In this document: one piece after another, positions 11,723 through 21,569 of the stretch
Layout: the number at the start of each line of letters is the position of its first letter
Numbering within the stretch: the first letter of the stretch is position 1
Source: Porphyra umbilicalis
Taxonomy: Eukaryota > Rhodophyta > Bangiophyceae > Bangiales > Bangiaceae
DNA length: 58,685 nt
Assembly: GCA_002049455.2 (NCBI GenBank)
Contig: KV919163.1
Span: forward strand, 1-58,685
Direction of reading: 5' to 3'
Translations under genes and position numbers: made by a program
Notes under the pieces: generated by a model
The model's database searches: none
The model's input: the letters and a program-made list of their open reading frames with translations, nothing else
Told to the model about the DNA's origin: nothing

Positions 11723-14202
11723 ATGCGCGCCGCCCATGTGAGACACTGGCGGCGGCGGTGGTGGTCCCCCGCCGCCGCCGCCGCCGTGGCCGTGGCAGCC
11801 ACCACCGCGGTCACGGCCGTCGCGGAGGGGGCGGCATTCCCCACGCCCGCCCCCCCCACGCAACCTCCTCCCCCGCCTACACCCCCCCAGCGGACGTTGC
11901 CGCCCTCTACGCTCGCCTTTGCACCCCTAGCGGAGACCCACGAGACTTCCCCCCCGGCGCCGATGGCGACGGCGACCGCACCGCCGCGCACGTCGTGTGC
12001 GACACGGCCGCCACGACGGTCGATCCGTGCAACGACTTTTTTGCCTATGCGTGCGGCGGGTGGCTCGCCCGCACGGTGCGCGGTGGCAAACAACCGCGGG
12101 AGGGGGAGGCCGGCGGCCGCCGCCTGCGGCTGCCCGACTCGACGGTGGCCACCGAGGGGCTGCTCGACCTCTTGCGCGCGCCGTCGGGCGTCGGCGCCGA
12201 CGCTGCCGCCTTTGTGCGCGCGTGCGTCGACGACAAGGCCGACACCTACTTTAGCAACGAGCTCCAAGATCCCAACGCGTGGGCGTCCTCCCTCCACCGC
12301 ACCGACGCGCTCGTCGCGGCGGTGCCCTTTTTGGGCGCCGCCGCCCCGCCCGTCACGTCGGCGGTCGGCTGGCGCGCCGCGCTCGTCGGCTTGGCGCGGT
12401 TGGGCATTTTCCCGCTGATGTACTGGGAGGTGCAGCGGGACGAGCTGGCCGACCCGTACGCCGCCGCCATGTACCTCGACAGCGGCGGGACGGCGATGGA
12501 CCGGGCGGCGGCCGACATGCTGGGCGACACGGGGGTGGCGACCCTCATCCGCACCGCGCTGACGTTTGCGGCGCCGGTGCTGGGGGTGCCCACGGATAAC
12601 GCGACGGTGGCGGGGGTGGCGGCGCTGATGCGGTCGCTCACCGACATAGCCCCGTCGGCGCAGCAGCTGTCGTATGCCGAGGCGGCGCGGCAGCGCGAGG
12701 CCGTGCAGTTGATCGGCGTCGGGCCATTGACGACCGAGCTGCTGCTGCCGCAGCTGCTCGCCGACTATGGGTGTGACGTCAATGGGCCCGACGGGGGAGT
12801 CGTGTACTTGTCCGACCCGGACTATCTGCGCAAGCGGCTGCCGGGCCTCAAACTGCGGTCGGGGGATCCGACCGTCCTCCGTGCCTTTTTGGTCTTTGAG
12901 CTGGTCGCTTTCCTGTACGACGCGGGCGTCCTCACCAACCCCGTCTGGCCGGATGGCGTGCGGCCGAGCACCACGCTGTTTGCGCCCCCTCCAACGTCGG
13001 CGAAGCCGCGCGCGGCCCCCCCGCAGCCCTTGTCCTGGTGCCTCCAGGAGATGCAGTGGCGCTCCCCCCCCCTCCACAAGGCCCTCGACGTGGCCTTTCA
13101 AGACGCGTACACGGCGGCCGAGCCCGCCAAAGTGCGCCTCATGCGCCTCGTCGGGCTCCGCATCCGCAAGGCCGCCGTCTACGCGTGGCTGCCCCGCATC
13201 GGGCGTGGGTGGATGAGTCGCAGCGCGCGGGCGTCCATCACCTACAAGCTCCGCCGCACGATCGTTGAGCTTGCCGGCGACAGCCGCCGCCGCGGCCTCC
13301 TCCCATCCCTCGACCCGGACCGGTACCCGGGCGGGCGGCTGATTGCGGCCAACGCGAGCTACCCGGCGGCCTTCCTCGCCGCCTCGGCCGTCGCCGTGGA
13401 CGGCGCCGTTCAAAAATTCACCGCCGCCGCCACGCGCGCGCGGTGGGGCGACCGCCGCCCCAACGCGGCGGCGCTTGACATCGTCTCCCCCGCCTACGAG
13501 CCAACCGCCGTCTATGACGAGAAAATCAACCTCGTCCACGTGAGCATCGCGCTCGCCACCGCCCGCTTTGTCGACGAGCGACTGCCGGCCGAGATGAGTA
13601 TCGGCGCGATCGGCTCGGTGCTCGGGCACGAGCTGATGCACCCGCTGCTCGGCCGCGGGCAGCGCACCGACAGCCGCGGGCTCCCGTTCAACTGGACGAC
13701 GGCGGGGGATCGACGGGGGTTGGCGGCGCGCGAGGAGTGCTACGTGACCAAGTACAGCCGCTACACGCCGACGGCGTTGCTCGCGCCCGCCTCGGATGAC
13801 GGGCCGGGCGGCGTCGACGGCAGCGACGACGACGTCCCCGTCGCGCCCGTCAATGGCACCAGCTCGCTCATTGAAAACCTGGCCGACGTGGAGGGCACGC
13901 GCCTCGCGTGGATGGCGCTGAAGTCGTACGTGGCGGACGCGGCGACGTGGCGCCGCCGCCGCCGCCCGTCGACGCTCGGGGCGGTGTGGTCGTCGGGGCA
14001 GCTGTTTTGGCTCGGCCGCGCCCAAATGATGTGCGCGGCGTACGACGCGCGGGCGCTGGCGCCGGGCATGGGGGGGAGGTACGCGCCAGAGGAGTTTCGG
14101 GTGGCGGGGCCGGCGTCGGAGGTGGCGGGCTTTGGGCACGCGTGGGGGTGCCCGGCGGGCACGCCGAATACGTCCAAGCGGTGTCCGGCTGTGTTTTGGT
14201 AG
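11723..14202 (+). CDS. M13 (neprilysin-type) zinc metallopeptidase, type II membrane anchor
   Basis: The M13 hallmarks appear in order: an N-terminal Cys motif ending VDPCNDFFAYACGGW; the zinc helix GHELMH (HELMH at 13627-13641); ENLADVEG (13873-13896), which supplies the third zinc ligand Glu and the Asp; LFWLGRAQMMC; and the C-terminal PEEFRVAGP...FGHAWGCPAG...CPAVFW just before the stop. Length from the Cys motif is normal for the family. The region aligning with the substrate-binding NAYY motif is diverged (PTAVYDEKIN). The start is set at 11723 because that frame reads a basic stretch then a hydrophobic Ala/Val anchor, the usual M13 type II topology. The catalytic part is in a different frame, the switch lying between about 11835 and 11890 at C runs. 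An intron ending at the CCCCCCCAG at 11890 fails on phase, so an indel or true frameshift is likelier. The predicted product is a membrane ectopeptidase cleaving small peptides. Confidence 0.9.
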
Positions 14203-15853
14203 CGGTGGTGCGTGGAGGGAGGGGGGGGAGGACGCAGGGGGAGAAGTGGCTCTTGTATTGCGGTGGGGGGTGACAACACAGAGGAAAAAAAGGCTCCGTT
14301 GGCCCCACCCATCCGCTGCTTACTGCGCGTCGTGCGCTCTGAAAACAGAAAGCGGCCGAGTGAGCAGTGCCCCTGGCGAGCGCCGTGACCGGCTCACCGA
14401 CGACGCGCGCGCCTGCTCAAGACACCAAGACAGGCGCTCTCCCCGCCAGAACGGTTGGGCCTGGTTCGCGGCCGGCGAGCAAAGGCGGGCAGATGGGGCC
14501 ACGTCCGTCTGTGCCGGACACGCCGCGTCGACCGCCTCGCGCGCGTCGGCGCTCACCGACGGCGGCACTGGCGCGGCGGCGCCCGCCATACACGATAGGC
14601 GGCGTGCCGCGTCGACGTGCGCGGCGCGGGGTGCGCGCCGGCGGAAAAGGGGTGGGGTGGGGGGGGGGACGACACGGTGGGGGGGGGGTCGTCCACCCCC
14701 CGACCTGCGACGCTGGTGGTTACTCTTGTGGCGGCGGACGCGTCGGGGCGTCCCTTGCCCGACGCCGAGCGGTTGGGGCGTGGGGGCTGGTCCCGGGGCG
14801 GTGCCACCCCCCAGCCCCGCCCCGCGCCGCCGACCGCCCGGGCGGGGGCGGCCGCGCCCGACGCGGCGTCACGGGGCGGCCGCGCGGCGGCGGGGCCGCC
14901 GGCACGGCCGGCAGCGCCCGCCGCGACAGGAGGCGACGCGCAGGACGCGGGCGGTTGGCGCGCACACCGCCGCACGGACGGGGCTCGCGCGCCCGCCCGT
15001 CTCCTTGATCGTGTCTGCCCGCCCCGCGGCGCGGCGGGTGCGCCCGCCCGCGGCGCAGCGGCCACGCGCGCGCCGCGTCTGCCGTTGCGGCACGGCGCGG
15101 GCAATCCCCTCCCCCCCCCGCGCCGACGCGTCGGCCACGCGGTGGGGGCTCGCGCCGCACCCCCCACCCCCCCCCCCTTCCCTTCCCCAGCCCCCCGCCC
15201 GCGCACGCGGCGGCGCTCGCCCTCCCGCACCCACCCCCCCGCGGCGCACCGCCACCGCCACCGCGGCGCGCGCCCCCCCCCCCCCCCACCCCCCGCCGCG
15301 CACCACGAGGGACCGCGCCCCCGCGGGGCGCGGCGGCGCACGTCGCCACGCGCGCCGCCGCCGTCCACCGCCCGCGCTGCGGCCGCCGCCGACACGGGGG
15401 GGCGTGGCGGCCGCCCGCGTCGCGTGCCGCGTCGACCGTGGCGGGGGGGGGGGGGGCGGGCGCAGCCCCCTCGGCCGCCACGGACGCTGACGCGGCGGTC
15501 GGCGGCCGCGGGGCGCGCGTCGATGCCGCACCCGGCGGTTGTGGGGCGCCGCGCCGCCCCCCCTCCCCCCCCCCGAAACCCGTGCGGCGCGCGGGCGGGA
15601 CGCGGCGGCGCGCCACGGCGGCAGCGGGCAGGCGCGGCAAGCGCTCCGCCGCCGTGGCGGCCGCCGCCGCCGCGTCATCCGTCGGCGATTTCCCCCGCCG
15701 CCGCCGCGCCGCCGCTCACGGCCCCCGCCGCGGGCCGGCGTCTGCAATTCGTGGCCGGCGCCTGGCCGTGGCGCGCGTGGCGGTCGGTGGCCGCGACGCG
15801 GGCGGCGGCGCGGCGGCGAGGGGTGGCGGGGGGGGGGTGCGTCGGGTGGCCCA
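14203..15853. other. G+C-rich spacer with possible unresolved gene
   Basis: No gene can be fixed here, but two signals deserve note. On the minus strand a textbook acceptor, TTTCTGTTTTCAG, lies at about 14339-14351, with donor-like GTGAGC sites near 14390 and 14555. On the plus strand around 14700-14770 a frame reads a natural-looking strand-rich segment (ATLVVTLVAADASGRPLPDA) that fades into Arg/Pro shadow. From 15100 to 15850 the sequence is C runs and GCC repeats. The end of this block is the promoter region of the secreted-protein gene. Confidence 0.35.
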
Positions 15854-15860
15854 CCCGGCG

Positions 15861-15868
15861 TATATGAG
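15861..15868 (+). promoter_or_regulatory. TATA-like element
   Basis: The sequence TATATGAG stands out in an otherwise G+C-saturated block, about 215 bp upstream of the ATG at 16076. The position suits a core promoter with a ~180-bp 5' UTR for the small secreted protein. This rests on motif and context only. Confidence 0.4.
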
Positions 15869-16075
15869 GGGCACCACGTCGGGCGGGGGCGGCCCCGACC
15901 GAGTATCGACGCCACACCCGCCGCGGCCAGCCAACAACCCACGCGCCGCACAGACGCCGCTCCTCGCTCCCCGACCTTGCCGGCGTCGCCACGCCCCCGT
16001 GTTTGCGGAACCACCCGCAGCTACGCGGGGACCACCGGCACCCCCTCGTCTTCCTCACGATCCCCCACCGACACG

Positions 16076-16627
16076 ATGGGCGGGTTTCGCTTCCGCGCCG
16101 TGGCGCCGGCGACCGTCCTGGCCGTCGCCCTCATAGCCGCGGCGGTGGCGCTGCCGCCCGTCGCCGCGCAGACGTGTGCGGGCCTGTCGGATCTCGGTCG
16201 CTTCCTCGGCTGGTGCCGCTGCTCCGCCCTGACCGTGCCCCGGGCGCAGGTGGCGCCGCACGGCGCCGCCGGCGACCCGTGGTGCGCCGTCACCGCCCCG
16301 CCGACGGTCGTGTACTACTGCGACGCGGCGGGGCCGGGCGACTGCGACTTGCAGTGCGTGCGGCCGATCCTCGAGTGCACGTCGGCGGCGGCGGCCAACG
16401 GGGTGTGCCCGTGTGCCCTGGGGGGTACCGCACCATGCTGCGCTACAACGGGCCGATGGCGGCGTGAGGGGGGGGCGCCGTGGGGGGGGGGAGCGCACCC
16501 TGTCGGGCGTGCGGCGGGGCTTGAGGGGGTTGGGGGGGGCACCAATGGGGCGTGCGCTGTTGTTTTCCCGTGCGTTGAATGCCGTCCTCTGTTGCCACGC
16601 CCAAAGGTGTATCTCACGATGTATTAA
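16076..16627 (+). CDS. Small secreted Cys-rich protein
   Basis: The ATG at 16076 opens a clear signal peptide: a short basic start, a hydrophobic Val/Leu/Ala core, and an Ala-Gln-type cleavage site near residue 30 (VAAQT). The mature part has about ten Cys in roughly 90 residues (WCRCSAL, WCAV, YYCDAAG, DCDLQC, ECTS, CPC), so it is probably disulphide-bonded and extracellular. The frame stays open to a TAA at 16625-16627, but the last ~50 codons are low complexity. If one base in the G run at about 16421-16425 is wrong, the protein would instead end at about 16467 with a Tyr/Met/Asn-containing tail. Family not recognised. Confidence 0.65.
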   Translation: MGGFRFRAVAPATVLAVALIAAAVALPPVAAQTCAGLSDLGRFLGWCRCSALTVPRAQVAPHGAAGDPWCAVTAPPTVVYYCDAAGPGDCDLQCVRPILECTSAAAANGVCPCALGGTAPCCATTGRWRREGGAPWGGGAHPVGRAAGLEGVGGGTNGACAVVFPCVECRPLLPRPKVYLTMY

Positions 16628-16654
16628 TATGTCGGATAGAAAAATCGTTGCTGA

Positions 16655-17402
16655 GAGCATTGTCAACAACTCAGGCTATCTCTATCGGCTATTCCATTCT
16701 AGAACCAAGTCCGCGTCCTTAGACAGCCACATGTACGTCAGCGGTTGGCTGCTTTGCTGTCATGAGCCTAAGTACCTGCAGGATCCCTTACACCACGTCC
16801 TTTCTTGGCCCGATCAAGACGATATTTTCCGCCAGCACTTGATTCACTGCAGCGGCAGTTGACAACTGTGGTGACCAGCCGTATCATCCATAACGAAGGC
16901 GCAGAGAACGCTCGTCGGCAGACGGACAAAGAAGCAGGTCAAAATGTGCAGCGCTTGATGACGTCCACGCCTAGAAGGGCGTCGCTGTAGGACCATTGCC
17001 ATGTACGACAGCTCCTGCGGACGTTCCGGAACAGCGACCATCTCTGCACAGAAGGAACTGGCAGTCAATCTTGCAGACGTGGCGCACACGTTTCAGCCAC
17101 GTGCTACTATTTGCTGTGAAACGGGTCGCTGATCCATTACATGGGCCAATCAGAGGCTCCCGTGAGATAGCCTCGGCTATCCTAAAAGCTATTGCGACTC
17201 AAAAGAGAAAAGCGATAGCCGCACAGCTATTCTTGGTCAGCGGAAGCCAGAATCAAGTAGGTAGTTCTATTTCCATGGCCCGAACAACAAAAGGGCTTCT
17301 TCGTCAAAAAACTGGTCTTACATCGGACTTCTGGTGCTTAATAGGACACGTTGTGCAACGTGGCGTGAATATGGCGATATCATCTCATTGTTAACAATGC
17401 TC
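16655..17402. mobile_element. MITE copy 2, inverted relative to copy 1
   Basis: A 748-bp element with the same GAGCATTG / CAATGCTC ends and the same TGA target duplication (16652-16654 and 17403-17405) as the copy at 8160-8900, in opposite orientation. The two copies match along almost their whole length, with scattered substitutions and small indels. An open frame ending beside the right terminus exists in both copies, but most differences between the copies change the amino acid, which argues against coding. Confidence 0.87.
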
Positions 17403-17663
17403 TGAGGACTGAGTGTTGCACCAACGGCCACGAAACTTTCGCATGTTATAGGATAGTGGGTAGACGTTTCCTCCACAAAAAATTGCGATATGAATCTCGA
17501 GTGCCAAAAAGCTGGCTGTCAGTGAGTGTCATTCGTGAAGCGCTGGACCCGATCGCGGCGCTCTGATCTCGTGGCGCAACACAGAATCGGCAGACATCGG
17601 CTTACACATCGAGTGTGCGGGGCGCTGGCGGGCATTCTGAATCGGTGGAAGCCCCCCAATCTA

Positions 17664-18062
17664 TTACTGATCCGCGAATTTTGTCCTGGTGGACAGAGAC
17701 TGACTTGCGGACCGACTCTCTCCACCAATCAGATGCGCCACTGGGACTGACTTGGTGCTCCTGATTGCGTACATGTGCCCATGCAGCCTGGAAATCAACA
17801 TCAGCTCCTCTTCTTTTCTGCACTTCTGGCGAGGAGACAGTAGAAAATCTCAAGATCTCGCGTGGGCAGCTCGCTCCGTGCCAAGAAAAGCGGATCAAGC
17901 AGCGACAAGCAGTGAGTTCTGCTCAATGCAAGGTCCTGGCATAGAATGCGGGCTTTCTATTGGCTTCTAAGCCTTCTTACTGTCGTTTTGAACCAATAGA
18001 GTGCTCTTATTCAGAGTCAGTCTCTGTCTCTGTCCCCCAGGACAAAATTCGGGGATCAGCAA
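17664..18062. mobile_element. MITE with ~45-bp inverted ends and TA duplication
   Basis: The left end begins TTACTGATCCGCGAATTTTG and continues TCCTGGTGGACAGAGAC. The right end is its reverse complement with few mismatches and a 6-bp GACAGA expansion. TA dinucleotides flank both sides (17662-17663 and 18063-18064), as in Tc1/mariner-type elements. The 399-bp element has no transposase. The superfamily is inferred from the TA target only. Confidence 0.75.
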
Positions 18063-18064
18063 TA

Positions 18065-18596
18065 TAATACCTGATTTTCGGATCGAGCGGGGACCCCTGC
18101 TTGGGAGCAGCGCTTCACTCTTTGGGTGACCCCCTGCGCAGTACACCTCGTTGTTGGATCCACCACGAGCCCGGTTCTGACTCAAATTGCTCGTCCAGAA
18201 CTTGCACGACCCCTCATAAACGCCTCTGTGGAGCGTTTTTCTCGTGCAAACCATGTTTTTTTCACTTGCATACTGTTGCAGTCGAGCATTTTACTCCGAC
18301 TTTTTGGATGCATCAGAAACGTCTCTGGAAGCGCCGCCTATGGTGTACAGGTCAATAGCGTGAATGCCGTTTGCAAACGTATGCAGATGCTCAACATGCG
18401 CGTGCGAGCTCTTTGTCTCTCTCAACGAGGTTTTTGTGCAATTTCTGCACGCTGCATTAGGACACCCGTGTCATGGCGCGTGTATGAAGTCGAGCACGTG
18501 TGTCGAGGTGCTGCACGAGTACCGGGGTTTCAAACTTAGCTCCCCCTTCTCTGCGACTTGACAGTACTTAATACGAGCGACCCGAGCAGCAACTGC
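18065..18596. other. A+T-richer spacer, nothing recognised
   Basis: Low-G+C sequence between two transposons. The plus-strand open frames (about 18101-18539) are Cys/Phe-rich and resemble no family I know. No inverted ends or tandem repeats are visible. Confidence 0.4.
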
Positions 18597-18604
18597 CCCT
18601 CCGT

Positions 18605-19505
18605 TAGGGGTGTGCAACACGCCCCTTTTTGAAGGGCGTCCGGTCGTGACACGTTAAGACACGCTCTAAACACGCCCTTAAATACTGAACACGCCCAACA
18701 CGCCCTAAAGTAACACCCATAAAAACTCCAAGTAGCACCTACCAATGCTCTGCCTAAACCGCTCCATACGATACACAATCTTGGCGCTGGCCAGATATCA
18801 CGTCGTGTCAAACACGTCCTTGAACAGCACGTTGGTCTGACGAGGACCGCGGGTGCTGCCTGCCGCGCTCGACATCCCACCCACCGCCGCAGCGACACCC
18901 TCCGTGCCGACGCTCCGCGCCACGTAAGCCTCGCAAATGCTCACAAGATCACACTTTCGGAGGCGAGGCGGCTGGCTGGCGCCGTTGACTTTCGACGCTT
19001 CGTCATTCGCTGTCGCCTCTCCCCGCTCGCGGCATTCCTGGGATACCTCGTCCAACTCTTTCTGTGTGCTTCTGGCGTCGGATGCCAGGCCTGCGACCGC
19101 ACCCGCGTCGGCGCCGTTCTCGTTGTCGGCAGCGGGGGGGGGGCTCCACTCGTCCTCGTACTTATCATCGGGGTCCACCATTCCGCCAGCATCTTGACCA
19201 AAATCGCCCATGCGGGACCCCGGTGACACCGTCTGGCGCGGCGCCGCCTCTTTGGCCAGCGCAGCTCGCATTTGCAGTTCCACCTTGGTCATGTCGGTCA
19301 ATCGGTGGGGGTCGAGTCGGTTGCAATCCTTACACGACCACCTCACTGCAACCAGCCTAATAAGTGCACATGAACCTGTAATTAAACACGCCTAAAACAT
19401 GCCCCATGTTTGGGCAGGCGTGCTGGCGTGACACGCCCTAAACACGCGATAAAACACGCCCTGGGCGTGTCCGTGAACACGCCTTGGGCGTGTTGCACAA
19501 CCCTA
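18605..19505. mobile_element. hAT element with perfect 8-bp target duplication
   Basis: The ends are TAGGGGTGTGCAACACGCCC and, inverted, TAGGGTTGTGCAACACGCCC. They are flanked by an exact 8-bp duplication CCCTCCGT (18597-18604 and 19506-19513). Both termini carry many subterminal copies of ACACGCC, the usual transposase-binding arrangement of hAT elements. At 901 bp it is too short for a full transposase and is non-autonomous. It contains one minus-strand open frame (18798-19346). Confidence 0.93.
18798..19346 (-). CDS. ORF inside the hAT element, possible captured or residual coding
   Basis: This 182-residue frame lies wholly within the hAT element. It starts with WSCKDC, a single Cys pair that could be the remnant of a BED-type finger, followed by an acidic linker (DPDDKYEDEW) and a Glu/Arg-rich helical part. 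Composition is protein-like, unlike most shadow frames nearby. It is too short for a hAT transposase and has no hAT dimerisation motif. It may be an N-terminal remnant or captured host sequence. Confidence 0.35.
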   Translation of the reverse strand: MRWSCKDCNRLDPHRLTDMTKVELQMRAALAKEAAPRQTVSPGSRMGDFGQDAGGMVDPDDKYEDEWSPPPAADNENGADAGAVAGLASDARSTQKELDEVSQECRERGEATANDEASKVNGASQPPRLRKCDLVSICEAYVARSVGTEGVAAAVGGMSSAAGSTRGPRQTNVLFKDVFDTT

Positions 19506-19513
19506 CCCTCCGT

Positions 19514-20351
19514 GAACGGCGACAGGGAATGTTCGCGGAATTTTGAACTCACTTTCCACCAAGTTCTGTGACCATTGCCTAAGAACTGTGCATCCCGTGC
19601 GGAGAAAGTGGGTTCCGACGTCCCCCACCCAGGGGGTGTTGCGGGGCTTGCGGCACGATATCCACGTCGCTCTGCCGACTCTGTGCCGGATGCCCGCTGC
19701 TGTTGCCATGCTCCACCTTTGATACCGTGCTTTCCCGCCGCCGGGCTGTGCTTGCTCCAGTGGCGGCTACGGCAGCGGCGGCTACCTCCCTCTGCTACGG
19801 ACACCGCCGCTGCGGTGACCGAGCCGCCCTTGTGGCGGCCGCACCCCCGCCACCTCCACCAACGCCCCCCCCCCCTCCCCACGCTGGCAAGACCCGCCCC
19901 GCCACGTGCTCCACCGGCCTTTCCGCTGGCTGACCCCCTTGATGGCCCCCATCGTCGCCCTACCGTACCAACATGTCCATTATCGCCGTGGCTGCCCGCC
20001 TCTGGTGGTAACTGCAGCGGCTCCCTTAGGGAGGCTGTGACGGCCCGCTGCCGCCGTCCCTCCGTCGACACCACCGCCGTTGCCGGTACTGGCGCCGTAG
20101 CAGTCGCTACCACAGCAAACAATCTCCCCGTTGCTATCACGGGGGCCATCCTGCCACCTCTTCCGGTGCTCACCCACTCGGCACGCCCCTACGGCTGTGT
20201 CATGTACTTCTGACCCGCTATCACCCTAGCGCACAAGGCGCTCGACACTTGCTGCAGACCCCCTGGCACTGGGGGGGGGGGGTGGGGGTTGGACATGAGA
20301 GTAGCCCATGAAGGACAAAGGGTGCCACAAAGAAAGGATGCATTCTTTACG
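19514..20351. other. Spacer with overlapping open frames, no supported gene
   Basis: Frames are open on both strands (19575-20213 plus; 19382-20173 minus). The plus frame ends in a hydrophobic Ala/Val/Thr segment, and neither has a recognisable domain. An 11-G run lies at about 20271-20282. The minus-strand frame runs into the hAT end and is probably fortuitous. Confidence 0.35.
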
Positions 20352-21569
20352 CTATACATCATGAACAACCGCTGATGTGGAATCTGCCAGCAGCTCCTTA
20401 ATCTGAACTTGTAGGTGCTCTGCGGCTTGGCGGATGTCGGTCGCGTCCGCCGAGTTATTGTTGCACCATTCGCGGAACTGCTCTTTCTCGATATCATCGT
20501 CCTTGTCGCTACGACGCAGTGTAGGCGGTGCGGGCTTGCATGTCTTGCTGAGCTCGAGCTTCATGTCGGTGAATTACGGCGCAAGAAGATCCATCCAGTG
20601 ACCCTATGTGCCGAGCAGCTCCGTGTTCAGCCCGACAATAGCAGTAAGGTTCTCCAGCTGCGTCTTCAGCTTTCACAGCTCCATCACATCGCGCTTTAGG
20701 GTCGCCACGTCCTCTTTGATATCGACAGCTTTGACCGTCTCGGCCCCAAAAGCTGCCTTGCCCCCGCGGGTTGGCTTTAGGCCGCCACCAGCCTTACGCC
20801 CGACCACCGTATAGCTCCCGACCGGCTTGCCCCCGTCCCAGATCTCGTCACCAGCCACTTTCGCATTCTTGGAGACCATTGAGGCCTTGGTGACTCCCGC
20901 CGTCTTCGCCTTAGCAACCGCCTTTGCGGACGCCAAGGCGGCGACATGGTTGACCGCGGCAACCGCATCGACAGCGGTTGCTTAGAACGCAGGTGTCGGT
21001 GCCATAACTGCGGGCGTCGCTGCGGTTGAGGGTCCAGCCCTGGTAGACTGAGAGGAAAGAGCAATGTAAGCAGCAGAATCTGCAGCCGCGCCACCCCTAG
21101 AAGCGCCCTCCATGGTTGACCCAGCTGTCGTCGAGAGAGGCGCTTGCGACAGAGCACCACGAAGAGACTTGAGGGACAAGAAACCCCTGCCGCGACGACG
21201 TGCGGCCGCACTGCTCCGACGCTTGGCTGCTGCTGCACAAGCCCACTCCAACGTGAGCGGCTGTGAGCCACTGTCGAAATTGGTAACGGGGCATTTAGAG
21301 CCAGCCAGAGCCGTGGGCGGACGGGTAGGCGACTTATGCGCAGGCGGTGCGACCGTGTTGCGCGGCCCACTGCCGCGCAGGCTCCCAGACGCCGCCGCTT
21401 GCGATAGAGCCGGCAAAGACCTAGCACCCTCAGGCGTCTGCGACTGGGTCAGGTACGACGGGGCAGCGTCTTCGGCGGTGGTTACAGTGGCGCGCTCGTC
21501 AGCCGCGACCTGCACCTGTGCCTGCAGACAAGCGTCCTCAGTGTGGTGACGCATACTCGCGTAGACCAC
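20352..21569 (-). pseudogene. Coding frame of ~1.2 kb broken only by four stop codons
   Basis: One minus-strand frame runs from 21569 to TAG 20352 with internal stops at 20982 (TAA), 20673 (TGA), 20604 (TAG) and 20574 (TAA) and no frameshift. The reading between stops is protein-like: a Ser/Ala-rich N-terminal half; a Lys/Ala/Gly middle (GKPVGSYTVVGRKAGGG); and a C-terminal heptad region (VDIKEDVATLKRDVMEL, stop, KLKTQLENLTAIVGLN) that continues as coiled coil across the TGA, then a charged end. Each stop is one C-to-T change from Gln or Arg. Family unknown; the transposon-rich setting suggests a transposon-associated protein. Confidence 0.55.

Noticed and set aside
11428..14139. 903-codon minus-strand frame antisense to the M13 peptidase
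   Set aside because: The sense strand carries all M13 motifs; the antisense product is Arg/His/Gly-rich shadow with no motif.
16996..17394. Open frame conserved in both MITE copies (the other at 8168-8608)
   Set aside because: Most differences between the two copies change the amino acid and few are silent, so there is no sign of selection for protein.
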